Source of the DNA: Stygiobacter sp. RIFOXYC2_FULL_38_25
GTDB lineage: Bacteria; Bacteroidota; Ignavibacteria; Ignavibacteriales; Melioribacteraceae
DNA: 64,000 bases
Assembly: GCA_001803165.1 (NCBI GenBank)
Contig: MHAZ01000014.1
Coordinates: 1-64,000 of the forward strand
Reading direction: 5' to 3'
Position 1 is the stretch's first letter. Every line of letters starts with the position of its first letter. Made by a program: the position numbers and the translations under genes. The notes under the pieces were generated by a model, which was not told the DNA's origin, made no database searches, and worked only from the letters and a program-made list of their open reading frames with translations. Below, one piece after another: positions 51,969 through 59,699 of this stretch.

Positions 51969-53001
51969 AAACTTCTTCCGGACCACCGCGTAAGTTCAAG
52001 GAAATTTCACCTTGTTCTTCGAGCGCTTTAATCACATCTATAATTCTGGCTTGTGCGCCTTCAACTTCTTTCAGCTTAACCATTCCCATGTACTGCAATT
52101 CTTCTTTCAACAGATCGGCAGCACGCTCGGACATATTCTTGAAAATCTTATCGCGCAATTTGTCTTCTGCTGTTTTAAGTGACAGAGCAAGATCTTTTCT
52201 ATCAACTTCGCGAAGAATTTTTTGTATGTCTTTATCGGTGATGTTAACAATTTCATCAAAGATGAACATGAGGCGTTTTACTTCGTAAGAAGTTTCGGCA
52301 TCCATGTCTTCTAACTTTGTGAGAATATCTTTTGCCATTCCAACATTTGCTCTGTTAAGAATTGCCGCAAGGCATTTAGCTCCACCAAGTTTTCCAACAG
52401 ATTGGCTCATCGAAGCGCCGGCAATTTCATCAACCACATGTTCAATCTGTTTCAAGGTTTGGGGTGCAATTTTACCAAGAGTAGCAATTCTAAAAGCTAC
52501 ATCAACGCGCAATTCTTCAGATAATTCTTTCAAAGCGTTTGCTGTTTGATCAGGAGCTAACTGAGATAAAATAAGAGCCATCGTTTGCGGATGCTCTTTG
52601 TTCAAAAAATTAACAAGCTGAGCCGGCTCTGCTTTTTTCAAAACATCAAAACCCTTTAGTGTTGTTAACCTTTTTATTTTATCAATTATTTCGGAAGCTT
52701 TGGAAGGACCGTATGTTTTTTCCAGCACGGCTTGAGCGTAGTCTAATCCGCCTTCAAGAACGTATTCTCGGGCAGTTACCATATTGTAAAAATCAAAGAT
52801 TACGGAATCAACCGTTTTGGAAGAAACATTTTTAACCTTCGAAATTTCAGCGGTTATAATTTCAACATCCGCCGGGTCCAAATGTTTGAGAACGGAAGAG
52901 GCTGCTTCAACATTAAGAGCAACCATAAGCATTGCTGCTTTTTGTAATCCGTTTACTTCTTCTTTTCCCTCTGCAAGGGCAAGCTTATTATTAGGCCTCA
53001 T
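51961..53001 (-). CDS. fliG: Flagellar motor switch protein FliG
   Basis: 346 residues. LQKAAMLMVALNVEAASSVLKHLDPADVEIITAEI in pattern at the N-terminus; the ARM_M segment HPQTMALILSQLAPDQTANALKELSEELR; and the C-terminal torque helix MFIFDEIVNITDKDIQKILREVDRKDLALSLKTA, with the charged residues that meet MotA. It ends ISLNLRGGPEEVYV. It caps the MS ring and generates torque. It overlaps fliF by eleven bases. Confidence 0.95.
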   Translation of the reverse strand: MRPNNKLALAEGKEEVNGLQKAAMLMVALNVEAASSVLKHLDPADVEIITAEISKVKNVSSKTVDSVIFDFYNMVTAREYVLEGGLDYAQAVLEKTYGPSKASEIIDKIKRLTTLKGFDVLKKAEPAQLVNFLNKEHPQTMALILSQLAPDQTANALKELSEELRVDVAFRIATLGKIAPQTLKQIEHVVDEIAGASMSQSVGKLGGAKCLAAILNRANVGMAKDILTKLEDMDAETSYEVKRLMFIFDEIVNITDKDIQKILREVDRKDLALSLKTAEDKLRDKIFKNMSERAADLLKEELQYMGMVKLKEVEGAQARIIDVIKALEEQGEISLNLRGGPEEVYV

Positions 53002-54601
53002 CTTCGTGCATCCAAGCGTTTATTAGTTTTGCTGCATCCATTGGGTTTTTTGTTACATAGTTAACAATTCTTTCCTGCTGGTTTTTCTTTGCCAATGCGT
53101 CTTCGGAAATTTCATCTTCAATGTCTCCCATCGGCAATAACATTTTCTTCTTTTTGGGTGCCGGTAAATGCCCTGTACCGGATTTACTTTCGCCGTGAGC
53201 CGGTAAAGAACCGGCAGATTCACTTGCGAACGCATAATTGCCGGAACTTACTGTTCCTATAACTATCTTTTCATTCTTCAAACGTTTCATTAAACTTTTA
53301 AGAACGAACAGCGATGAAACTATTGCAACCAAAATGAAAACGAGATTGATGTATTCGTTTGCATCCGGAAGAGCAGACATTCCGGCTTCAGTTGTTGTTT
53401 CTTCAACCTTTGTTTCAAAAGGAATGTTTACAATTGAGAACTGATCGTTTCTTGTAGGGTCAATTCCAACTGCATTTTTTACTAAGTCTTCCAGTTTTTT
53501 AATTTGGTCAGCCGGTCTCGGGTCGAAAACTATTTTAGTTTTATTCCCTTCCTTTACTTCGCGCGGAATATCATTAATAACAGTAGCAACGCTTAATCGT
53601 TTTATGTTGCCGGTTCCTTCAACTACATTCTGCACTGTCTTGCTAATTTCGTAATTAGTTACTGCGTTTTCGTTTGCCGCCGAAGTTGTGTCGCTTTGCT
53701 GGCGACCGTTACTGGCGGTCTTGGCAATTCCTTCGCTTACAACAACTTGAGATTCCGGATCGAACTGCGTCATCGTTTTTTCAACTTGATCAAAATTAAT
53801 ATCCGCATTCACTTGAACCATTGCGTTTCCAAATCCAAGTACGTTATCCAAAATTGCTTGCGCTTTCTGTACAAGATGGTTTTCTACAGATTTTTTAATC
53901 TCATATTGTTTGGCAGATGCAAAAGCCATTGGTCCTTCTTCAGCATCGTTGCTTAAAATTCTTCCTTTGGTATCTATCACAGAAACTTTTGCCGGCTGTA
54001 AGCCTTCAACGCTTCCGCACATTAAGTTTACAATAGCTTGTATGTTCTCTTTAGATGGTGCGGAATTGTTTTTCAGTTTAATCACAACTGAAGCCGTTGG
54101 CTGCTTTTCTTCTTCTCTAAAAATTGTTCGCTTAGGCATAACAATTAAAACCTTAGCCCAGGAGATTCCTTCTTGCTGCTGAATTGTGCGGGCTATTTCT
54201 CCTTCGAGCGCACGTCTGTAATTTAGGTTCTGCATAAACTCCGACATTCCCATTGTTGATTTGTCGAAGATTTCGTAGCCAATAACTCCGGAGCTCGGAA
54301 TCCCTTTGGCTGCAAGGGTTAAACGAAGCTCGGCAACTTTTTCTCGCTGAACTTTAATTGTCTGCCCGTTGTCATCAATTTTGAACAAGACTTTCTGGCT
54401 GTTCAAATGCTCAACTACTTTACCGGCATCTTCTTGCGAAAGCCCGGAATATAAAGTTGAGTATGTAGGTTCGTTTAGAATCATCATTAGAACTGCAAGA
54501 AGAGCAACTGTAACAACAACGCCAACACCAAGCATAATTTTTTGCTTTGGGTTAAGTTTGCCTAAAATACCGGTCAATGCTTGCAATGGATTCGTATTCA
54601 T
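52991..54601 (-). CDS. fliF: Flagellar MS-ring protein FliF
   Basis: 536 residues with two membrane helices: about 22-42 (IMLGVGVVVTVALLAVLMMIL) and about 425-445 (YINLVFILVAIVSSLFVL). The N-terminal domain has YSTLYSGLSQEDAGKVVEHLNSQKV in pattern, MSEFMQNLNYRRALEGEIARTI and VKVLIVMPKR-like VLIVMPKRTIF. The C-terminal cytoplasmic tail ends NAWMHEDEA, the FliG-binding part. It forms the MS ring on which the flagellum is built. Confidence 0.95.
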   Translation of the reverse strand: MNTNPLQALTGILGKLNPKQKIMLGVGVVVTVALLAVLMMILNEPTYSTLYSGLSQEDAGKVVEHLNSQKVLFKIDDNGQTIKVQREKVAELRLTLAAKGIPSSGVIGYEIFDKSTMGMSEFMQNLNYRRALEGEIARTIQQQEGISWAKVLIVMPKRTIFREEEKQPTASVVIKLKNNSAPSKENIQAIVNLMCGSVEGLQPAKVSVIDTKGRILSNDAEEGPMAFASAKQYEIKKSVENHLVQKAQAILDNVLGFGNAMVQVNADINFDQVEKTMTQFDPESQVVVSEGIAKTASNGRQQSDTTSAANENAVTNYEISKTVQNVVEGTGNIKRLSVATVINDIPREVKEGNKTKIVFDPRPADQIKKLEDLVKNAVGIDPTRNDQFSIVNIPFETKVEETTTEAGMSALPDANEYINLVFILVAIVSSLFVLKSLMKRLKNEKIVIGTVSSGNYAFASESAGSLPAHGESKSGTGHLPAPKKKKMLLPMGDIEDEISEDALAKKNQQERIVNYVTKNPMDAAKLINAWMHEDEA

Positions 54602-54602
54602 G

Positions 54603-54896
54603 TTAAACAGGTATCCTTGTTAATTCTTTGAACATGTCAACTGCTTTGTTTCTAATTTCCATTAAGAGCTCGAGATTGGTTTTAGCTTTTTCGCCGGCAA
54701 TCATTACTTCGTGAAGTTCAACGCCGTTTCCGCTTACAAAATCTTGTATTGTGTTCTGGGAATCGAGTTGCGATTTGTTCACATCACTGATGAACCCGTT
54801 TAGAGTTTCTCCAAATCCTTCTATGCCGAATGATTTATTCTTTGCTGCCGGTTCAATTGTTTTGGGAAGTAAACTTCCAAGTCCTTCTATCTGCAT
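54603..54896 (-). CDS. fliE: Flagellar hook-basal body protein FliE
   Basis: 97 residues, the family length. The pattern FGETLNGFISDVNKSQLDSQNTIQDFVSGNGVELHEVMIAGEKAKTNLELLMEIRNKAVDMFKELTRIPV (given by its elements: helix, G-x-x-x-x-LHEVMIA, LELLMEIRNKAVDMFKEL) is diagnostic. FliE joins the MS ring to the rod. One base separates it from fliF and from the small unknown gene upstream. Confidence 0.94.
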   Translation of the reverse strand: MQIEGLGSLLPKTIEPAAKNKSFGIEGFGETLNGFISDVNKSQLDSQNTIQDFVSGNGVELHEVMIAGEKAKTNLELLMEIRNKAVDMFKELTRIPV

Positions 54897-54897
54897 T

Positions 54898-55134
54898 TTA
54901 TCCTCTCCTATCGAAAAGTGAACCTACATGCACTCCGGAAACTTTTCCTTTTGCATTGTAGAGTTGGTAGCCAAGCACTTCATCTTTTTGTTCGGGATAG
55001 AGATCAGCAAAGAATTTTTTCTCTTCAACAGAAATGCTTTCTGCTTTAGCTTTTTGAGCTGCTTCTGTTTTTGCCAATGCCGCTTTGAAATAAGCCGGCG
55101 AGTAATTGCCTATATTATTTGTAGAAACTTTCAT
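54898..55134 (-). CDS. Small unknown protein between flgC and fliE
   Basis: 78 residues from the ATG at 55134; a TTG one codon earlier is possible. Not recognised. It begins MKVSTNNIGNYSPAYFKAA, an exported-anti-sigma-like or rod-associated look, and ends with YQLYNAKGKVSGVHVGSLFDRRG. There is no membrane segment. It has its own GGAG and sits one to three bases from both neighbours, so it is translated with rod genes. The start recalls that of FlgM-type N-termini (V-NxIGxY) but nothing else supports an anti-sigma role. Confidence 0.65.
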   Translation of the reverse strand: MKVSTNNIGNYSPAYFKAALAKTEAAQKAKAESISVEEKKFFADLYPEQKDEVLGYQLYNAKGKVSGVHVGSLFDRRG

Positions 55135-55137
55135 CAA

Positions 55138-55641
55138 TTATATCTCCAATGAATCTTTAGCCATCTGTTTAGCTGAGTTTAATGCTTGCAAGTTTGCTTC
55201 GTAACTTCTTGTTGCCGCAATCATATCCACCATTTCGTTGATAACATTCACGTTGGACATTTCAACGTAACCGTCTTTATCTGCGTTTGGATGTTCCGGC
55301 ATGTAAACAACGTCGCCAGGTGTATTATCTATATCTTCTTTCATTTCTACTTTACCTTGGTCTGCCGATATGCTGAACTCTTGAGGCATGTTCATTTTAA
55401 CCATGTGGTTCGGATTGCTGGAATTCAGTTTAAATATTTGTCCTTCTATTTCTAAATTGGAAGCAAAATTTTTCTGCTCACCTTCTACTTTCAAAGTTTT
55501 TCTTTTATAAGGTTCACCGGTTTCTGTGCGTACATTATCGCTGTTGGCAATGTTCTGAGCAATAACATCCATTTTCTTTCTTTGTATAGCCATACCGCGA
55601 GCGCTAAAATTCAAACCAAATAAGCTGCCGCCAATTTTCAT
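55138..55641 (-). CDS. flgC: Flagellar proximal rod protein FlgC
   Basis: 167 residues. N-terminal rod helix and motif: FSARGMAIQRKKMDVIAQNIANSDNVRT in pattern, with PYKRKTLKVEG. C-terminal YVEMSNVNVINEMVDMIAATRSYEANLQALNSAKQM in pattern. A little longer than enterobacterial FlgC (134) by an acidic insert. It overlaps flgB by four bases. Confidence 0.94.
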   Translation of the reverse strand: MKIGGSLFGLNFSARGMAIQRKKMDVIAQNIANSDNVRTETGEPYKRKTLKVEGEQKNFASNLEIEGQIFKLNSSNPNHMVKMNMPQEFSISADQGKVEMKEDIDNTPGDVVYMPEHPNADKDGYVEMSNVNVINEMVDMIAATRSYEANLQALNSAKQMAKDSLEI

Positions 55642-56036
55642 ATTCTGCCTCCGCCGCCTTTAATAACATTCTGCATTGATCTGTAATACTCGCCAACTTT
55701 TTTTGATGCAAACTTGAACCGGAGTGTGTTTTCAGCTAACTCACTCATCTCACGTTCAATATTTACATTGTTGGAACCGGAAACCATTTCCTCGCTTTCA
55801 TCATTTACATATTCAAACTTTCCGCCGCTTGTAGATGGATCTTGAAGTGTGGAAATGTGGCGGTTGCTTGAAACTTTCATTAGTGAGTTGGAACTCTCGT
55901 TCAGAACTTCTTTGAAAATAACGTCTTGTCGTTTATAGCCTTCCGTAGCTAGGTTGGAAATATTTTTAGCAATCACACGGTTTTTCTCTGTGCAGTAGTC
56001 CAATAGATTGCTTAATAATTTTACTGAGGAAGCCAT
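55638..56036 (-). CDS. flgB: Flagellar proximal rod protein FlgB
   Basis: 132 residues, normal length. NRVIAKNISNLATEGYKRQDVIFKEVL at the N-terminus (in pattern NISNxxTxGYKRQD) and GSNNVNIEREMSELAENTLRFKFASKKVGEYYRSMQNVIKGG at the C-terminus (in pattern NNVNIEREMSELAEN). First gene of the large rod/MS-ring/hook operon. The ATG at 56036 follows AAAAGGG and a sigma-54-type promoter 30 bases upstream. Confidence 0.94.
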   Translation of the reverse strand: MASSVKLLSNLLDYCTEKNRVIAKNISNLATEGYKRQDVIFKEVLNESSNSLMKVSSNRHISTLQDPSTSGGKFEYVNDESEEMVSGSNNVNIEREMSELAENTLRFKFASKKVGEYYRSMQNVIKGGGGRI

Positions 56037-56041
56037 AATAC

Positions 56042-56090
56042 CCTTTTAGCTTTTTTGGAATTATTTGCCAAATTAATGCCAGCTAAAAGG
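56042..56090. repeat. 9-bp inverted repeat flanking flgB promoter
   Basis: CCTTTTAGC at 56042-56050 and its exact complement GCTAAAAGG at 56082-56090 bracket the sigma-54 element; the flgB-proximal arm includes the ribosome site. Only that arm is in the transcript, so this is a DNA-level symmetry and could be an operator. Confidence 0.45.
56066..56081 (-). promoter_or_regulatory. Sigma-54 promoter of flgB operon
   Basis: Minus strand TGGCATTAATTTGGCA: perfect -24 TGGCA, -12 GC ten bases from the GG, with one changed base in TTGCA. The GC is 31 bases before the flgB ATG. An activator palindrome lies 59 bp upstream of the -24 GG. Confidence 0.8.
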
Positions 56091-56130
56091 TTGAAAATTG
56101 TGCGAAAAGCGTGCTTTGATGTTTTTGGAG

Positions 56131-56146
56131 TGGCGAATAATAGCCA
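56131..56146. promoter_or_regulatory. Upstream activator palindrome for flgB promoter
   Basis: TGGCGAATAATAGCCA, with 14 of 16 bases matching TGGCTAATATTAGCCA and TGGC/GCCA arms intact, followed by ACTG. Fourth member of the set at 11670, 33754 and 42998. Confidence 0.65.
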
Positions 56147-56216
56147 ACTGATAAATCGTGGTCAGTTTAGACTTATATAAAATTAGAGTAGAATTTGTTT
56201 TCTGCGGAAAAAGAAA

Positions 56217-56245
56217 CCCCGGCTTTTTTCCGGGGCTCTTTGTTT
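56217..56245 (-). terminator. Terminator after secreted protein gene
   Basis: Stem CCCCGG (56217-56222) with CCGGGG (56230-56235) around a seven-base loop. In the minus direction AGCCCCGGAAAAAAGCCGGGG is followed by TTTCTTTTTCC. About 50 bases after the stop of the gene at 56295. It insulates the flgB activator site region from readthrough. Confidence 0.8.
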
Positions 56246-56294
56246 ATCTTTTTCGATAGCTGAGCGCTGATTGCCGAAAGCTGATGGTTAACCG

Positions 56295-57887
56295 CTATTT
56301 CACCAGCATCATTTTCTTTGCAACGATAGTTGTTGGAGTTGTTAAACGATAGAAATAAATTCCACTTGATAGAGACGCTGCATGCAACGTCTCAACGTTA
56401 AACCTAACTTTATAATTTCCTGCTTGTTTGAATTCATCAACTAATGTTGCCACTTCTTTTCCAAGCAGATTGTAAACCATTAGTGTTACATGTTCACTCT
56501 TTGGAATTGAGTAACTAATTACTGTCTCCGGATTAAATGGATTGGGATAATTTTGCTCTAAACTTATCTCTGTTGGAATTATTTTTCCTTTCTCGACGCC
56601 AACCATTACTGCTTTCCTTCCGAAGGCTAAACTATCATATGGCAAAGTTTTTAACAGCTTAACTTTGTTACGCATTATTGTTATACTTTCTTTATAATCT
56701 TTACCAAGCGCCGGAACCAGCGCCATCATTACCCACTGCGTATCATTGGGTGCTAAGTTAAATGGACCGGAAGAAAGATTAAAACCGGCACCGCCGCCTG
56801 AATTACCATAGCCCCAAAGCCAACCACTGTTTGTAACCGGATCACCACTGTAAGAGAATTTTGTTACGCTGTTGTTTGATGAATCCACTTTGGCTTTACC
56901 GGAAGGATAAAAGCCCCGCACAATGTTCCAAGCTTCTGTTCGTGAAAACGATGGTCGATCTACACCAGCCAAATATGGATAATCGTCATATATTGCTTGG
57001 AATGACGTTACATTCAAATTAGCAAAGTCATTTCTGAGTTGTCCTTTAAAAACCGCTTTTTTCTTGTAAGCCGGAACGGCTGGTCCAAATAAAAGAGTGT
57101 AGCCAATAGCAGGCTGTGGTTTTGTTTTATTTGACCACATATAACCCAAATTATTTGTTGTATCAACAGCAGGAAAATTTGCTGTTGCCATATCAAAATC
57201 AATATCTGTCCAAAACGAAAAGTACGCTGAATCAATTGGCAAAGTTCCCTTGTTAATAATTGTCCATTCAAAGAATACTGTATTGGAAAATAAATCCACT
57301 TCATCTTTGCTATTACCCTTCTTTGCATAGACCAGCTGATGTATCTCTAGCGGCATTATTGGTAACGAATCGGTGAAACTTGGAATTTGTTTTTTAACTG
57401 ATGGGAACATTGCGTTATAGGTACACCAAAGGGATTGATCTTGATATAGTTTAGGTTTTCCATCTTTAGTTTTTGGAGCTCCAAATTCGAAAGGCCATTC
57501 AGCATAATCTTTGTTTGTAGTGTTGTCACCTTTCGAAATTTTATAAATGCGGTATTTAAGCGAGTCTTCCGGCTTATACTGCATTGCCGCTTTGTTATTT
57601 ATAATTGGACCCGGCGAGTAATTTGTTCCCCATTGAGATATAGAGAGGTGAACTTTGTTATCAATTTTTCCAATTATCCAGGGACCATGATCATAGACAA
57701 TTGTTGAATCAAATGATAATATTTTCCAAACCCCACCGCCGAAAGCCACTGGTATTGCGCCAAGTTTGCCAATATTTTGTAATGCTAAATGAATGTTGTT
57801 TGAGTTTAGAATTTGAAGATTAATTCTGTTTTGGGAGAATAATAACGAAGCGGTAAACAATATTGTAAGTAAAATTATTTTTTTCAT
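56295..57887 (-). CDS. Secreted protein with T9SS C-terminal sorting domain
   Basis: 530 residues. Sec signal peptide (MKKIILLTILFTASLLFS), a central beta-rich region of unknown function with aromatic and Asp-rich loops (FWTDIDFDMATANF, YMWSNKT), and a C-terminal type A sorting domain of about 85 residues: LEQNYPNPFNPETVISYSIP, VYNLLGKEVATLVDE, SSGIYFYRL, KKMMLVK. Such proteins cross the outer membrane by the type IX system. It is seven bases downstream of another T9SS protein gene. Cargo role unknown; it is not a known flagellar part. Confidence 0.85.
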   Translation of the reverse strand: MKKIILLTILFTASLLFSQNRINLQILNSNNIHLALQNIGKLGAIPVAFGGGVWKILSFDSTIVYDHGPWIIGKIDNKVHLSISQWGTNYSPGPIINNKAAMQYKPEDSLKYRIYKISKGDNTTNKDYAEWPFEFGAPKTKDGKPKLYQDQSLWCTYNAMFPSVKKQIPSFTDSLPIMPLEIHQLVYAKKGNSKDEVDLFSNTVFFEWTIINKGTLPIDSAYFSFWTDIDFDMATANFPAVDTTNNLGYMWSNKTKPQPAIGYTLLFGPAVPAYKKKAVFKGQLRNDFANLNVTSFQAIYDDYPYLAGVDRPSFSRTEAWNIVRGFYPSGKAKVDSSNNSVTKFSYSGDPVTNSGWLWGYGNSGGGAGFNLSSGPFNLAPNDTQWVMMALVPALGKDYKESITIMRNKVKLLKTLPYDSLAFGRKAVMVGVEKGKIIPTEISLEQNYPNPFNPETVISYSIPKSEHVTLMVYNLLGKEVATLVDEFKQAGNYKVRFNVETLHAASLSSGIYFYRLTTPTTIVAKKMMLVK

Positions 57888-57894
57888 AACACAC

Positions 57895-59037
57895 CTATTT
57901 CAATAATAACATTTTTCTAGTTTGAACCGTATAATTTGTTTTGAAAATACAATAATAAATACCCGATGGTATTACCGAAGCGTTGAAATTAAACTTATAT
58001 AATCCCTTTGTATAAAAACCGTTCGCAAGCGTATATATCTTTCTTCCAAGAATATCATAAACATCTAGACTAATATTCCCGGAATCAGTTATTTCAAATT
58101 TTATTTCTGTGGTCGGGTTAAAAGGGTTGGGATAATTTTGGAAAAGATAATCTCTAAAGTCCTCTCTTTCAGTTGAAACTTGTATTTGGTTACTCTCTTC
58201 CGTCATTTTTGCGGGTATAATATTGATGCTTACTGTGTTTGAAGGTACTGAGTTTTTGTAGACATTTCTTTTACGAATTTGATAATACGCTATTGCACCT
58301 GTCCCGGTAAAGTACTCTGAATCATAATAAGAAGTTGCGTTACGACCTAATGTTGCTATTTGATCAAATCCGTCTGGTCCTCCAGAATACACAAGTGATC
58401 TGTAAACATCAACATTAGTCCAGAAATCTTGTTGATCATTATTATTCCAATATAGTTGAGGATGAATACCTCCGCTCGAATAAACGAACAGATTAGTAGG
58501 CGCTTGTGGTTCAAAGAGATCTGTTTCTTGTTCACAGCACATATGGGCTGTATAAATCCAAGATTCAACCAATTCATCATTGATCGACATATTATTCCAA
58601 GGAGGAGTAGAATTATTAAATCTAAATAATGAATTGGTGTAATTGAAAGTAACTTCTAAATCTGGCGTATTATTATAATCAATGCATGTTCTTAAATCGT
58701 AATAAAAATAAGCTAATAGACTGTCATTACTATTTTTAGCTGTAACTTTATATAATCCTTTGCCCATACCAGTTGTTTCGCCAGTTCTAAACCAGAATGA
58801 GTCGTAGGTATTTGAATATGACAATGTAAAATTTTGATAAGTATAATAACTATTAAGAACTAAATTATTTTGGAAGTCCCAGTGTGAAGTAGAAGGTACT
58901 TTTTCTGTTTCGAAAGTTAGCTCAACTTCTTGCGGTATGTTTAAGCCGAATATTTTTAATTCACCCAGCATAAGTACAGATTGCTGCGCATTAAGTAAAG
59001 TACAAACAAATAATAGTATCAAAAGTGTTGTTTTCAT
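57895..59037 (-). CDS. Second secreted T9SS-sorted protein
   Basis: 380 residues from the ATG at 59037, which has AGGAG five bases upstream and begins a signal peptide (MKTTLLILLFVCTLLNAQ); a frame running to 59121 is rejected. A fibronectin-like segment with APTNLFVYSSGGIHPQLYWNNNDQQDF in pattern (about 190-270) precedes the sorting domain: FQNYPNPFNPTTEIKFEI, VYDILGRKIYTLANG, IPSGIYYCIF, RKMLLLK. Partner of the preceding gene in an apparent two-gene unit between motility operons. Confidence 0.85.
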   Translation of the reverse strand: MKTTLLILLFVCTLLNAQQSVLMLGELKIFGLNIPQEVELTFETEKVPSTSHWDFQNNLVLNSYYTYQNFTLSYSNTYDSFWFRTGETTGMGKGLYKVTAKNSNDSLLAYFYYDLRTCIDYNNTPDLEVTFNYTNSLFRFNNSTPPWNNMSINDELVESWIYTAHMCCEQETDLFEPQAPTNLFVYSSGGIHPQLYWNNNDQQDFWTNVDVYRSLVYSGGPDGFDQIATLGRNATSYYDSEYFTGTGAIAYYQIRKRNVYKNSVPSNTVSINIIPAKMTEESNQIQVSTEREDFRDYLFQNYPNPFNPTTEIKFEITDSGNISLDVYDILGRKIYTLANGFYTKGLYKFNFNASVIPSGIYYCIFKTNYTVQTRKMLLLK

Positions 59038-59056
59038 TTTAGCTCCTATATGAGCG

Positions 59057-59085
59057 TTTTGCAAAGCCCAAAGTTGGTTTTGCAA
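59057..59085. repeat. Two TTTTGCAA boxes 21 bp apart before secreted-protein gene
   Basis: TTTTGCAA at 59057-59064 and again at 59078-59085, two helical turns apart and 20-48 bases before the start codon at 59037. Because TTGCAA is itself a palindrome, the pair also reads as an inverted repeat. The arrangement suits a dimeric repressor or activator; this is inference. Confidence 0.4.
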
Positions 59086-59413
59086 TGTATAGTCTCTGCT
59101 ATGTAGCTGTATTACTTTCATTTGAGCAGTCTATTATTAGCTTTACAAAAGAAAGATTCCATTTATAAACTGAATCAGTTCTTTTTACAGAAAATATAAG
59201 TGCTGTGCTGAAATTTATTTTTTACTTGGTGCTTTTTGTTTTTGCAGAGAACTATAGATGTGTTTTTAGAGACCCCAATTTTGCAGAGCCCCACCCTTTT
59301 TTATTGTTTTATTTTTCGCTTTCAACTTAAGGAAGGATTTTCGACGAAGCAAGAGAAAAAAAGTACACAGAAGATTTTTGTTGGTTCGATTTTATGGAAT
59401 AGTTATCGTAAAT

Positions 59414-59437
59414 GGGTTTCATTAATGAAACCCCTAC
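59414..59437 (-). repeat. REP-like palindrome with GTAG foot, possible terminator
   Basis: GGGTTTCATTAATGAAACCC is a perfect 20-base palindrome (59414-59433), preceded on the minus strand by GTAG (59434-59437). The GTAG-plus-hairpin form is the same as in the pair at 43065 though the stem differs, so it is a second REP-like family. It lies 16-39 bases after the chemotaxis operon and may end its transcript. Confidence 0.6.
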
Positions 59438-59452
59438 AAAGCTGCTTGGAAA

Positions 59453-59698
59453 TTACTCAGAGTAATCTAAGATGATGGATTTTGTTTGGCCGCAAGAGCA
59501 AATAAACTTGATCTCTTTAAGATTATCGTGCGCGTCTTTCTTAAGAAGAATTCTGATGCCGTCGGATTCATCTTCTTCAAGAGAAATTTTGGCTAAGCCT
59601 TTTATTTCCGCGGCGTCTGCTTTAATAAGATTGCCGGTTGTAGCTTTATTTTTTGCGAAGATATCTTTGAACAATGCATCTTCAAAATGATTTCCCAT
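59453..59698 (-). CDS. Small unknown protein at end of chemotaxis operon
   Basis: 81 residues; not recognised. It has no membrane segment. Residues 28-80 look like a small beta domain (IKGLAKISLEEDESDGIRILLKK, then EIKFICSCGQTKSIILDY) with a C-S-C pair that could bind metal or be redox active. It is one base downstream of cheB, so it is co-translated with chemotaxis proteins. Composition and phase with neighbours support a real gene. Confidence 0.65.
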   Translation of the reverse strand: MGNHFEDALFKDIFAKNKATTGNLIKADAAEIKGLAKISLEEDESDGIRILLKKDAHDNLKEIKFICSCGQTKSIILDYSE

Positions 59699-59699
59699 T

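Larger units (their letters stand above)
59038..59452. other. 415-base intergenic region upstream of secreted-protein pair
   Basis: No credible gene. Near the start codon are two TTTTGCAA boxes (59057-59064 and 59078-59085) exactly 21 bases apart. A short AACTG-AAT-CAGTT hairpin lies near 59179. A REP-like palindrome (59414-59437) and a small inverted repeat ATTACTC-A-GAGTAAT (59452-59466) lie at the far end, overlapping the stop of the gene at 59453. No sigma-54 or sigma-28 promoter could be recognised for the secreted genes. Confidence 0.6.

Noticed and set aside
59038-59121. Longer N-terminus for the second T9SS-sorted protein
   Set aside because: It would bury the signal peptide; the ATG at 59037 has AGGAG at the right distance.
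59170-59200. AACTG-AAT-CAGTT hairpin as a plus-strand terminator
   Set aside because: Five-base stem and no plus-strand gene nearby to terminate.
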